From: Photobacterium sanguinicancri
GTDB taxonomy: Bacteria; Pseudomonadota; Gammaproteobacteria; Enterobacterales; Vibrionaceae
Assembly (NCBI RefSeq): GCF_024346675.1
Contig: NZ_AP024851.1
Coordinates: 186,001 to 250,000, forward strand
Length of the DNA: 64,000 nucleotides
Direction of reading: 5' to 3'
The notes under the pieces were generated by a model. It saw only the letters and a list, made by a program, of their open reading frames with translations, did no database searches and was not told the DNA's origin. The position numbers and the translations under genes were made by a program. Of this stretch, positions 1-8,074 are shown piece by piece. How positions within the stretch are numbered: position 1 is the first letter of the stretch; each line of letters opens with the position of its first letter.

Positions 1-886
1 CTTCTGCTGGGGTTGATGTGACAACTGAAATAGCGGCAGCGTAATGATCGGCACTGATCTTCCAAATATGAATATCACTGACTTGGCTGTCTTTGTCCTG
101 CTCTAGTGTCTCAACAATTTGTTGGCGATACTGACTCTCGATGCTTGCGTCTAGCAGGATTGGGCTAGTTTGCTGCATGAGCCCGTATGCCCAGCGTGTG
201 ATGATAACTGCCCCTACAATCCCCATCGCGGCATCCATCCAATTAAATCCAAAATATTTTCCGCAGAATAACGCCATAATCGCCAGTAATGAGGTGAGTG
301 CATCTGCCATTACATGGAAGTAAGCCGCTCTTAAATTGTGATCATCATGATGAGAGTGTCCATTGTGATGGTCATGTTTATTCGCATCATGCTGGTTATG
401 GTTATGGTTATGGTGTTCGTGGTGATGATCATCTTTTAATAAGAACACACTGACTACATTAACAATAAGGCCGATAACCGCGACAAAAATGGCTTCATTA
501 AATTGGATTTGCTGCGGTGAAAATAAACGGTGCACCGATTCAATCAGCATGATCAAAGCCACAAGCCCTAAAGCTATCGCACTGGTAAATCCGCCCAGCA
601 CACTGACTTTACCCGCCCCAAAGGCGAACTTATCGGTATTGGCATATTTACGGGCATAGCGATAGGCAAAAAGGGTGATCATAAAAGCGGCAGCGTGTGT
701 ACCCATATGCCAGCCATCGGCAAGCAACGCCATGGAACCGTAAATGGTGCCTGCAATAATTTCAGCCAGCATAGTGACTATGGTCAGTAATAAAACATAG
801 TAGGTACGACGCTCACCTTTATGGTTGTGGCTGACAAAATCGTGGCTATGTTGCCAAGGCGCAAGTGAATGTGGCTGGTGCTGCAT
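1..886 (-). CDS. Cation diffusion facilitator (CDF) metal exporter, partial at the window edge
   Basis: Translating the minus strand from the ATG at 886 gives an open frame to base 1, so the C-terminus lies outside the window. The N-terminal part shows the CDF pattern of paired transmembrane helices with metal-site residues in AEIIAG, ADGWHMGTHA and HVMADALTS. Between helices IV and V lies a long His-rich cytoplasmic loop with many His-Asp and His-Asn repeats, as in the Zn/Co/Cd exporters CzcD, ZitB and DmeF. CDF proteins exchange divalent cations for protons at the inner membrane. It is divergent from the copper efflux operon, and two inverted repeats lie just upstream of its start. DmeF-like (Co/Ni/Zn) is my preferred subfamily because HxxAD and HxxxD appear at the two metal-site helices, but the exact metal is inference. 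Confidence 0.85.
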   Translation of the reverse strand, partial: MQHQPHSLAPWQHSHDFVSHNHKGERRTYYVLLLTIVTMLAEIIAGTIYGSMALLADGWHMGTHAAAFMITLFAYRYARKYANTDKFAFGAGKVSVLGGFTSAIALGLVALIMLIESVHRLFSPQQIQFNEAIFVAVIGLIVNVVSVFLLKDDHHHEHHNHNHNQHDANKHDHHNGHSHHDDHNLRAAYFHVMADALTSLLAIMALFCGKYFGFNWMDAAMGIVGAVIITRWAYGLMQQTSPILLDASIESQYRQQIVETLEQDKDSQVSDIHIWKISADHYAAAISVVTSTPAE

Positions 887-923
887 AGTGAACCCTTATG
901 TTGTTTGCTTTACAACTTGCTTG

Positions 924-994
924 CTTATCAAGTAATTTGATTGATAAGTATCTTGATGGTCAAACTATAGTTACAGCATTTAGTTTGATTATCA
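924..994. promoter_or_regulatory. Two inverted repeats in the CDF exporter promoter, candidate metal-regulator operators
   Basis: CTTATCAA at 924-931 is repeated inverted at 941-948 (TTGATAAG). A longer imperfect dyad pairs 954-967 with 981-994: TGATNNTCAAACTA against TAGTTTGANNATCA, 12 of 14 positions matching. Both lie 40-110 bases upstream of the CDF start codon. The symmetry is seen directly. The idea that a metal-responsive repressor binds there is inference. Confidence 0.45.
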
Positions 995-1080
995 AGGTAA
1001 ATACCAGTAAATGAGTGGTGATGACAGTGAGTTCGTTTTGAAAAGATAGTTGATAAATCGCATTTCTCACCGAGAGAGAC

Positions 1081-1111
1081 TTGACCTTCCTCTAGGGGGA
1101 AGGTTTAGACT
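1081..1111 (+). promoter_or_regulatory. CueR-type (MerR family) promoter of the copper efflux operon
   Basis: A -35 element TTGACC (1081-1086) and a -10 element TAGACT (1106-1111) are separated by 19 bases, the over-long spacer typical of MerR-family promoters. The spacer carries the dyad ACCTTCC-N7-GGAAGGT (1084-1104), which matches the known CueR operator of Escherichia coli copA. The promoter points into the gene at 1145 and the CusCBA genes. It predicts Cu(I)/Ag(I) induction by a CueR encoded elsewhere. Confidence 0.85.
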
Positions 1112-1144
1112 TTTATGGTTTCCTATTGTTATTTATGAAGTTTG

Positions 1145-1618
1145 ATGCCGATATTACTGCGTTTGTTTTCTTTGCCTGCGACAACATTGGTTGTGATCAT
1201 AAGTTTGATCATGCAACCTGTGCTTGCACAGCAACAAATGTCGAATATGGCAGGAAATCATCAACATAGTATTGCAGTGCTTGATGCTGAATTGACTTCA
1301 ATAGCAAAAAGCGAACACTTACCAGAGTGCATGCAGCCTGAATCTCACTTGCACCATGAAAGCCAAACCTCTTCACCTTCTTTATGTATGACGACAAGCC
1401 ATTCTTCTGGAGCAAGTCAACAGGCTGATGTTTCGTGTTGCAGTTCAATGGATATGCTGGATAGTTGCTGCAATATCACACACTGCCAAAGCCATCCTTT
1501 TATCACCGCATCACTTCCTGCGATTTCACATGCGCAAACGTCGCGTGCACCTATTATTCATACCTTGAGTTCTCCGATTCAATCTACCGACAACCTCTTT
1601 CGCCCTCCGATTGTATAG
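1145..1618 (+). CDS. Small secreted Cys/His/Met-rich protein, CopL-like
   Basis: A protein of about 157 residues with an N-terminal signal peptide (hydrophobic core about residues 5-25, cleavage near VLAQQQ). The rest is low complexity and rich in His, Cys and Met: HHES, CMTT, SCCSSMDMLDSCC, HCQSH. Such residues suit soft-metal binding. It is the first gene after the CueR-type promoter and precedes the efflux genes, as small CopL-like or DUF2946-like proteins often do in copper operons. A TTG at 1142 is an alternative start; ATG at 1145 was preferred. No enzymatic domain is visible. A periplasmic copper-binding or buffering role is inferred from composition and context. Confidence 0.6.
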   Translation: MPILLRLFSLPATTLVVIISLIMQPVLAQQQMSNMAGNHQHSIAVLDAELTSIAKSEHLPECMQPESHLHHESQTSSPSLCMTTSHSSGASQQADVSCCSSMDMLDSCCNITHCQSHPFITASLPAISHAQTSRAPIIHTLSSPIQSTDNLFRPPIV

Positions 1619-1879
1619 CCCATACCTCGCACTCTGCGCGTGATGCTTTAATTCCTTAATTTCGATGAAAGCCAATGTAAATAGCTTCTATTGAGTAATT
1701 AGATCAGAACTTCAGAGTGATTGGTTGCAATAGCACTGTGTTCTCCGTTGTGAGGCGTGCGATTGTTAACCCATCTATTTGCTTTTAAAGGGTAAAACTG
1801 TCGATTTTCAATTGATAGTACTTATTCGTATCTCACTAAAAGCAGCTTAAAAATACTCTCCTTATTAAAGGATGTGATT

Positions 1880-3154
1880 ATGCACAAACGTGTATTTGTA
1901 GGTGTTATCGGCATCTCGTTATTACAGGTAATCGCCTTTCCTGTCATGGCCAATAGCGATTTACCTCAGTTGATAACATGGGCCGTAGAACATGATGTGG
2001 CAAAACAACAAATTGAATCGCAAGCAAATGCGATGACAGATGCTGGTGTTGCCAGCAGTCAATGGATGGACCCTAAATTAAAACTGGGTGTTGGCGGGTT
2101 ACCTGTCGATTCATTTGCATTGGATAAAGATCCGATGACAAACATTTCGGTTGGCCTTATGCAGCAATTTGGCCGCGGTGATACGTTAACGCTAAAACAA
2201 CAGCAAACCAGTGAGCAAGCTGAAAGTATTCGGAAAAAATTGGGCGTACGCGCATTGGATGTACGTTTTGCGATGACCAATTTATGGGTTGAGGGCGTTT
2301 ATCAGCACCGTGCTCGTCAATTGTTACAGCAAAATAAAACGCTGTTTAAAGAGTTAGAGCAGTACCTAAGCATGAATTACGGGGTAGGCGTTAACCAAGC
2401 ACAAGATGTGATTCAAGCTCAGCTACAAATTGCACGTGTAGACGACAAATTGGATGCTAACGCGCAAGTGCAACAACGAATAAAGGCGCAATTTGGTGAA
2501 TGGTTAGGGAAGCAAGCGCAGTCAGTTGCTCCCTCGCAATACCCAGAGTGGTCAGCACTTCAGGCGTATCTCGACACACAAGCTTCGCATCAAAATGATT
2601 ACTCAGCATTGGCGCAGCACCCTGCTGTGAAAGTGATCGATGAGCTAATAAAAAGCAATGAAACCAGCATTGATATTGCCAACGAAGCGTACCAACCACA
2701 GTTTGGTGTCGAGGTGATGTACGGTAATCGGCAAGCCACAGGGATGAACGGGCAACCTGCTTCAGATTTGTTGAGTGTGTTTTTAACCATGGATATTCCA
2801 CTATTTACGGAAAACCGCCAAGACAAACAGGTTTCTTCTGCGCAACACCAACTTGGTGCTACTAAGGCGCAACGCGATTTACTCCTTCAGCAAATGAATG
2901 CGCAAGTGGCAGCGGTACGTCACGACCGTATTAATCTCCAGCAGCGTCTTAATCGTTATCAAAATGGATTATTGCGCTATGCCCAAGAGAAAACCCAAGC
3001 CATCGAACGTGGTTATCAAAACAATACCAGTCAATTAGATGAGTACATTCGAGCGGCAAGTGACGCCTTGAATATTGAATTAGAGCAAGCTCGACTACAG
3101 GCAGATCTTTCGTTGGCGAACGCCAAGCTTTCCTACTTATTAAATAAATTCTGA
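1880..3154 (+). CDS. cusC: CusC-like outer membrane channel of a copper/silver efflux system (TolC family)
   Basis: About 424 residues with a signal peptide ending near VMAN. The body is long alpha-helical coiled coil rich in Gln and Ala, in two repeats, as in the TolC/outer membrane efflux protein family. A typical motif ANEAYQPQFGVEVMYG opens the second repeat. Proteins of this family form the trimeric exit duct of RND pumps. The adaptor gene follows 8 bases later, then the pump. ATG at 1880 was chosen over GTG at 1874 because AAGGAT just upstream gives better spacing. No lipobox cysteine follows the signal, unlike E. coli CusC. The CusC assignment rests mainly on the operon partners. Confidence 0.8.
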   Translation: MHKRVFVGVIGISLLQVIAFPVMANSDLPQLITWAVEHDVAKQQIESQANAMTDAGVASSQWMDPKLKLGVGGLPVDSFALDKDPMTNISVGLMQQFGRGDTLTLKQQQTSEQAESIRKKLGVRALDVRFAMTNLWVEGVYQHRARQLLQQNKTLFKELEQYLSMNYGVGVNQAQDVIQAQLQIARVDDKLDANAQVQQRIKAQFGEWLGKQAQSVAPSQYPEWSALQAYLDTQASHQNDYSALAQHPAVKVIDELIKSNETSIDIANEAYQPQFGVEVMYGNRQATGMNGQPASDLLSVFLTMDIPLFTENRQDKQVSSAQHQLGATKAQRDLLLQQMNAQVAAVRHDRINLQQRLNRYQNGLLRYAQEKTQAIERGYQNNTSQLDEYIRAASDALNIELEQARLQADLSLANAKLSYLLNKF

Positions 3155-3162
3155 GAGGCAAC

Positions 3163-4797
3163 ATGAAAAAAACATTAACAGTTGCAGTGTTGTCACTGGC
3201 AGTGGGAAGTGCAGTCGGTTATTACGTTAGCCACAGTGGTGTCTTTGGCTTTAGTGCGCAGGCGAGTGATGGACAAAATACAAATACGATGGCAACGGAT
3301 TCTACTGCTAATGAACCTCTGTATTGGGTTGCGCCAATGGACCCGAAATATAAGCGTGATAAACCTGGCAAATCCCCGATGGGGATGGATTTGATCCCAG
3401 TATATGCAGATGAAAGCCAAACAGAAAAGCTGGCAGGGACTGTCGAAATATCGCCTTCAATTGAAAATAACTTAGGGGTAAAAACTACACAGGTAGCACG
3501 CCAGCAGTTGATCCCACGTATTGATACTGTGGGTTATGTTGCTTTTGATGAAAGCCAAATGTGGCAGATCAATAGCCGCGTGAGTGGCTGGGTTCAAACA
3601 TTAAAAGTCGCAGCCATCGGCGATAGAGTTGAAAAAGGACAAGTGCTGTTTGAGTTGTATTCACCAGAGTTAGTGAAAGCACAAGAAGAGCTATTAAACG
3701 CAAAAAGGCTCGGGCGAGCAGCGTTAGTACAAGGGGCGAAAGAACGTTTATTTGTATTAGGTGTTGATAGCGAACAAATCCAACGTGTATTAAGACGCGG
3801 TAAAGCTATGAAGCAAATCGAAGTTAAGGCGCCAGCTGATGGGGTTGTTGCGAGCTTGAATATTCGGCAAGGGGCTTATCTTTCTCCGCAACAAACCGTG
3901 ATTAGCGGTGGTGATTTAACCAGTATTTGGGTCGATGCTGAAGTGTTTGAGCGCCAAGCACACTGGATTAAATCAGGTGCGCAGGCCGAGATGAGTGTTG
4001 ATGCATTACCGAGTCAAAATTGGCAAGGCGTGGTTGATTATATCTACCCAGTGTTAGATGAAAAAACACGGACAGTAAAAGTACGTTTGAAATTTCCGAA
4101 TCCAAATGGCGATTTGAAGCCGAATATGTTTGCCAATATTACGCTTAAGCCGCAAAGCGAAGGAGCGGTTCTGACGGTGCCAGATAATGCCATTATTCGC
4201 ACAGGCAACATGGCACGTGTTGTGTTGGCGTTAGGGGATGGGCAATACCGCTCGACTCGGATTGAGATTGGACGTCAGGCGGGTGGTGTGACAGAAGTCT
4301 TGCAGGGGCTTAATGTGAGTGACCGGGTTGTCACATCGGCACAATTCTTATTGGATTCAGAATCAAGTCAATCAGCGGATCTTTCTCGTATTTCTACGAC
4401 TAAGGCGGCTATTTCGATGGCTGATAATCACGCATCGACAGAAGGTGATTCGACCCAAACGGCAATGACAGCGGCTTGGACGCAACCTGCGATTACAGCA
4501 CAAGGTGTCATTAAATCCATGATGCGCGATCATAAGATGTTAACCGTTGATCATGCGCCTATTTCTGAGTGGGATTGGCCAGCAATGGTCATGAATTTCA
4601 CAGTAAAAGATAACAGCGATCTTTCGATACTGGCAGATGGTGATGCGATTGAATTTTTGATCGAGAAAAATGCACAAGGTCAGTATGTGTTAAGTGATGT
4701 CAGAAAAGTCAATGCGGCCCAGTCAGAGGTTGGCCACGCATTGATGAACCATTCGGCAATGGATCATGGTGATATGGAACAAGGTGGTGACCAATGA
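3163..4797 (+). CDS. cusB: CusB-like periplasmic adaptor fused to a C-terminal CusF-like copper-binding domain
   Basis: 544 residues. An N-terminal signal or anchor is followed by a heavy-metal-binding motif at about 53-81 (YWVAPMDPKY and SPMGMDLIPVY), then lipoyl/barrel-sandwich, beta-barrel and membrane-proximal adaptor domains to about residue 400. Residues about 445-520 match the periplasmic chaperone CusF: the His, Trp and two Met ligands of that family appear in order in DHAPISEWDWPAMVMNFTV. The tail is again rich in Met, His and Asp (MNHSAMDHGDMEQ). The adaptor links CusA to CusC and passes Cu(I)/Ag(I) to the pump; the fused domain would supply the chaperone in cis. The stop overlaps the cusA start (ATGA). 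Confidence 0.88.
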   Translation: MKKTLTVAVLSLAVGSAVGYYVSHSGVFGFSAQASDGQNTNTMATDSTANEPLYWVAPMDPKYKRDKPGKSPMGMDLIPVYADESQTEKLAGTVEISPSIENNLGVKTTQVARQQLIPRIDTVGYVAFDESQMWQINSRVSGWVQTLKVAAIGDRVEKGQVLFELYSPELVKAQEELLNAKRLGRAALVQGAKERLFVLGVDSEQIQRVLRRGKAMKQIEVKAPADGVVASLNIRQGAYLSPQQTVISGGDLTSIWVDAEVFERQAHWIKSGAQAEMSVDALPSQNWQGVVDYIYPVLDEKTRTVKVRLKFPNPNGDLKPNMFANITLKPQSEGAVLTVPDNAIIRTGNMARVVLALGDGQYRSTRIEIGRQAGGVTEVLQGLNVSDRVVTSAQFLLDSESSQSADLSRISTTKAAISMADNHASTEGDSTQTAMTAAWTQPAITAQGVIKSMMRDHKMLTVDHAPISEWDWPAMVMNFTVKDNSDLSILADGDAIEFLIEKNAQGQYVLSDVRKVNAAQSEVGHALMNHSAMDHGDMEQGGDQ

Positions 4798-7700
4798 TCC
4801 CTTCTATTATTCGTTGGTCGATTGCGAATCGATTTCTGGTCTTGGTAGCAACCGTCTTTCTGGTTGCAGCGGGTCTTTTTAGCGTAAAACAAACCCCTAT
4901 TGATGCCATTCCTGATTTGTCTGATGTGCAGGTGATCATTAAAACCAGCTATCCTGGTCAGGCACCTCAGGTGGTCGAAGATCAGGTGACCTATCCATTA
5001 ACCACAGCGATGCTCGCAGTGCCGGGCGCAGAGACTGTTCGTGGCTACTCTTTCTTCGGTGACTCTTATGTTTATATCATTTTCAATGATGATACCGACA
5101 TGTATTGGGCGCGTTCGCGTGTTTTAGAGTACTTAAGTCAGGTCGCACCTAAATTGCCAGCTAACGCTAAACCGACCTTAGGGCCAGATGCTACCGGTGT
5201 TGGCTGGGTTTTCAGTTACGTGTTAACTGATAAATCCGGTCAGCATAATTTAAGTGAGTTGCGAAGCCTGCAAGATTGGTTCTTGAAGTACGAGTTACAA
5301 ACTGTCGATGGCGTGTCTGAAATCGCGACAGTGGGCGGTATGGTGAAGCAGTACCAAGTGCAGATCGATCCCGCTAAATTACGAGCTTACGATTTGACTT
5401 TGCAGCAGGTTAACAAAGCGATCCAGTCTGGAAATCAAGAAGCGGGTGCATCGGTCGTTGAAGTGGCTGAAGCAGAACATATGGTACGCGCGACGGGGTA
5501 TATTTCAGATGTTGATGATTTAAAAAATATCCCACTGAAAGTAACTGATCGTGGTACGCCTTTAATGCTTGGCGAGGTGGCTGATATTCAAGTTGGTCCT
5601 CAGATGCGTCGTGGTATTTCAGAGCTTAACGGTGAAGGCGAAGCCGTTGGTGGTATTGTCGTGATGCGTTTTGGCGAAAATGCCCGAGAAGTGATCGCGA
5701 ATGTCAAAGCCAAGTTGGCAGATTTACAGCGTAGTTTACCTGAAGGGGTTGAGATTGTTCCGACCTATGATCGCTCTGAGCTCATAGAAAGCGCAGTAGA
5801 TAACCTCTATGAAAAGCTGCTGGAAGAATTCATCGTTGTTGCTCTAGTGTGTGCGCTGTTTTTGTTCCATATCCGCTCATCTTTGGTTGTTGCTATCAGC
5901 TTACCAATTGGCATCCTTACTGCGTTTATCATCATGCATTGGCAGGGTATAAATGCCAATATCATGTCCTTAGGTGGTATTGCGATAGCCATTGGCGCCA
6001 TGGTAGATGGTGCCATTGTTATGATCGAAAATGTCCATAAGCATATTGAGCGAACGCCATTAACTGATAAAAATCGCTGGCAAGTGATAAGTAAAGCGGC
6101 AGAAGAAGTCGGCACACCGCTGTTCTTTTCATTAATTATCATAACGTTAAGTTTTGTGCCTGTTTTTGCCTTGGAAGGGCAAGAAGGAAAAATGTTTGCT
6201 CCTTTAGCCTTTACCAAAACATTTGCGATGGCGGCATCGGCGGGTTTGGCGATCACTTTAGTGCCCGTATTAATGGGGTATTTCATTCGTGGAAAGGTAC
6301 TGCCTGAGCATAAGAACCCCGTTAACCGTGCGGTCGTTGCTTTGTATCGCCCATTACTGAATCTTGGTTTACGTTTCCCTAAAACAGTCATAGTGGTGGC
6401 TTTAGCCTTAATGGTGTCGGCGTATTACCCAATAAGCAAAATGGGTAGTGAGTTTATTCCACCGCTAGATGAAGGCGATCTCATGTATATGCCAACCACG
6501 TATCCGGGGATATCGATTGGTAAGGCGCGTGAGTTGCTGCAACAAACAGATCGACTGATCAAAACCGTGCCTGAAGTCAAAACAGTATGGGGAAAAATAG
6601 GGCGGGCTGAAACCGCGACTGATCCCGCGCCTTTGACGATGATCGAAACGATCATTCAGTTTAAACCGCGCAGCGAATGGCGTGACGGCGTAACCTCGGA
6701 GAGTTTGCGTAGTGAATTGGACAGCTTAATTCAGTTCCCTGGGGTTACTAACGCTTGGGTAATGCCGATCAAAACGCGTATTGATATGTTGGCGACAGGG
6801 ATAAAAACACCAATAGGCATTAAAATCGCGGGCCCTGATCTTAAAACGATCGAGAAGATAGGCACACAACTGGAAGATGCCTTACGTGATCTTGAAGGAA
6901 CGGCTTCTGTTTATGCCGAGCGTGTTGCTGGTGGGCGTTATATCACGATGGATATTAAACGCAGAGCTGCAGCACGGTATGGATTAAGTATTCAAGACAT
7001 CCAGCAAGTGATCAGCACGGCGGTAGGAGGAATGAATGTAGGTGAGACAATTGAAGGGTTAGAGCGTTACCCGATTAATGTACGTTACCCACAGCATTAC
7101 CGTGATTCATTGGTGAAGCTACAGAATCTGCCACTCGTGACGGCGAGTGGTGCACGTATCGCATTGGCTGATGTTGCAGATATTCGTTTTGAAGATGGGC
7201 CGCCGATGATCAAAACGGAAAATGCACGTCCGAATGGTTGGGTCTTTATTGATATTGAAGGGCGTGATTTAGGATCGTACGTTGAAGCTGCTCAGCAAAA
7301 AGTCGCTGAAACTGTCGTTTTACCTGCTGGTTATTCGCTGGCTTGGTCTGGACAGTACGAATATATGGAGCGAGCGAAAGCACGCTTGAGTGTGGTAGTG
7401 CCAGCGACGATCGCAATCATCATGCTGTTGCTTTACTTGAGTTTCCGTCGTGTTGGTGAAGTCTTGATTATTATGGCGACCTTACCTTTGGCAATGGTCG
7501 GGGGCGTATGGCTAATGCATGCGTTGGGGTATAACTTCTCGATCGCGGTGGGGGTAGGCTTTATCGCCTTAGCGGGTGTTGCGGTTGAAATTGGGGTTAT
7601 TATGCTGGTTTATCTTAACCAAGCATGGCAATCCAAGGAAGAGGCTGCGCGTAGTAGTCATTCTGTACTTTCTCAAAGTGATTTATTCACGGCGATTCAA

Positions 7701-7919
7701 GAAGGTGCAGGGCTTCGAGTTCGTCCTGTCATGATGACGGTAGCAACTGTGATTATCGGCTTGATCCCAATAATGCTTGGTGATGGGACAGGTTCGAGTG
7801 TGATGCAGCGTATTGCCGCCCCAATGATTGGTGGTATGGCATCGGCGTTGATATTAACGCTTGTCGTCTTACCCGCTGCGTTTAAATTGTGGAAAACCCA
7901 CAGCCACAAACTGTCTTAA
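4794..7919 (+). CDS. cusA: CusA-like heavy-metal RND efflux pump
   Basis: 1041 residues, full length for the HME-RND family. The N-terminal helix is followed by the conserved PIDAIPDLSDVQVII and TSYPGQAPQVVEDQVTYP segments. The helix IV proton-relay region GAMVDGAIVMIENVHKH and the second-half helix cluster (VGVGFIALAGVAVEIGVIM) are intact. CusA pumps Cu(I) and Ag(I) from periplasm or cytoplasm outward using the proton gradient. It is the last gene of the operon, overlaps cusB by 4 bases and is followed by a strong terminator. Cu/Ag rather than Zn/Co specificity is inferred from the CueR-like promoter and the CusF-like domain in the partner. Confidence 0.93.
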   Translation: MIPSIIRWSIANRFLVLVATVFLVAAGLFSVKQTPIDAIPDLSDVQVIIKTSYPGQAPQVVEDQVTYPLTTAMLAVPGAETVRGYSFFGDSYVYIIFNDDTDMYWARSRVLEYLSQVAPKLPANAKPTLGPDATGVGWVFSYVLTDKSGQHNLSELRSLQDWFLKYELQTVDGVSEIATVGGMVKQYQVQIDPAKLRAYDLTLQQVNKAIQSGNQEAGASVVEVAEAEHMVRATGYISDVDDLKNIPLKVTDRGTPLMLGEVADIQVGPQMRRGISELNGEGEAVGGIVVMRFGENAREVIANVKAKLADLQRSLPEGVEIVPTYDRSELIESAVDNLYEKLLEEFIVVALVCALFLFHIRSSLVVAISLPIGILTAFIIMHWQGINANIMSLGGIAIAIGAMVDGAIVMIENVHKHIERTPLTDKNRWQVISKAAEEVGTPLFFSLIIITLSFVPVFALEGQEGKMFAPLAFTKTFAMAASAGLAITLVPVLMGYFIRGKVLPEHKNPVNRAVVALYRPLLNLGLRFPKTVIVVALALMVSAYYPISKMGSEFIPPLDEGDLMYMPTTYPGISIGKARELLQQTDRLIKTVPEVKTVWGKIGRAETATDPAPLTMIETIIQFKPRSEWRDGVTSESLRSELDSLIQFPGVTNAWVMPIKTRIDMLATGIKTPIGIKIAGPDLKTIEKIGTQLEDALRDLEGTASVYAERVAGGRYITMDIKRRAAARYGLSIQDIQQVISTAVGGMNVGETIEGLERYPINVRYPQHYRDSLVKLQNLPLVTASGARIALADVADIRFEDGPPMIKTENARPNGWVFIDIEGRDLGSYVEAAQQKVAETVVLPAGYSLAWSGQYEYMERAKARLSVVVPATIAIIMLLLYLSFRRVGEVLIIMATLPLAMVGGVWLMHALGYNFSIAVGVGFIALAGVAVEIGVIMLVYLNQAWQSKEEAARSSHSVLSQSDLFTAIQEGAGLRVRPVMMTVATVIIGLIPIMLGDGTGSSVMQRIAAPMIGGMASALILTLVVLPAAFKLWKTHSHKLS

Positions 7920-7940
7920 TCAGTCGCTGTACAACTAAAG

Positions 7941-7968
7941 AAAGGGCTATCACTCGATAGCCCTTTTT
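7941..7968 (+). terminator. Rho-independent terminator after cusA
   Basis: A perfect 11-bp stem (7941-7951 with 7956-7966) has the loop ACTC and a T-run. It ends the copper efflux operon. Confidence 0.9.
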
Positions 7969-8007
7969 GTATCTGTTGGAGCTCATTTCGCTTATTGAAT
8001 ATCTATT

Positions 8008-8041
8008 AGCGGAATGAGACATAGCGGAATGAGACATAGCG
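8008..8041. repeat. Short direct repeat, two copies of about 15 bases
   Basis: The unit AGCGGAATGAGACAT occurs twice in tandem, then starts a third time (AGCGGCTTGAG). It lies between the cusA terminator and the 3' end of the serine hydrolase gene. No function is visible. Confidence 0.6.
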
Positions 8042-8074
8042 GCTTGAGTGAGCCATGTACCTTAGTAAAAATGG

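Noticed and set aside
391..415. GGTTAT-type repeat resembling a microsatellite in the CDF gene
   Set aside because: It encodes the His/Asn-rich metal loop in frame and is explained by that composition.
5807..6391. 194-codon frame on the opposite strand of cusA
   Set aside because: A shadow of the strongly coding pump gene; no independent ribosome site or family.
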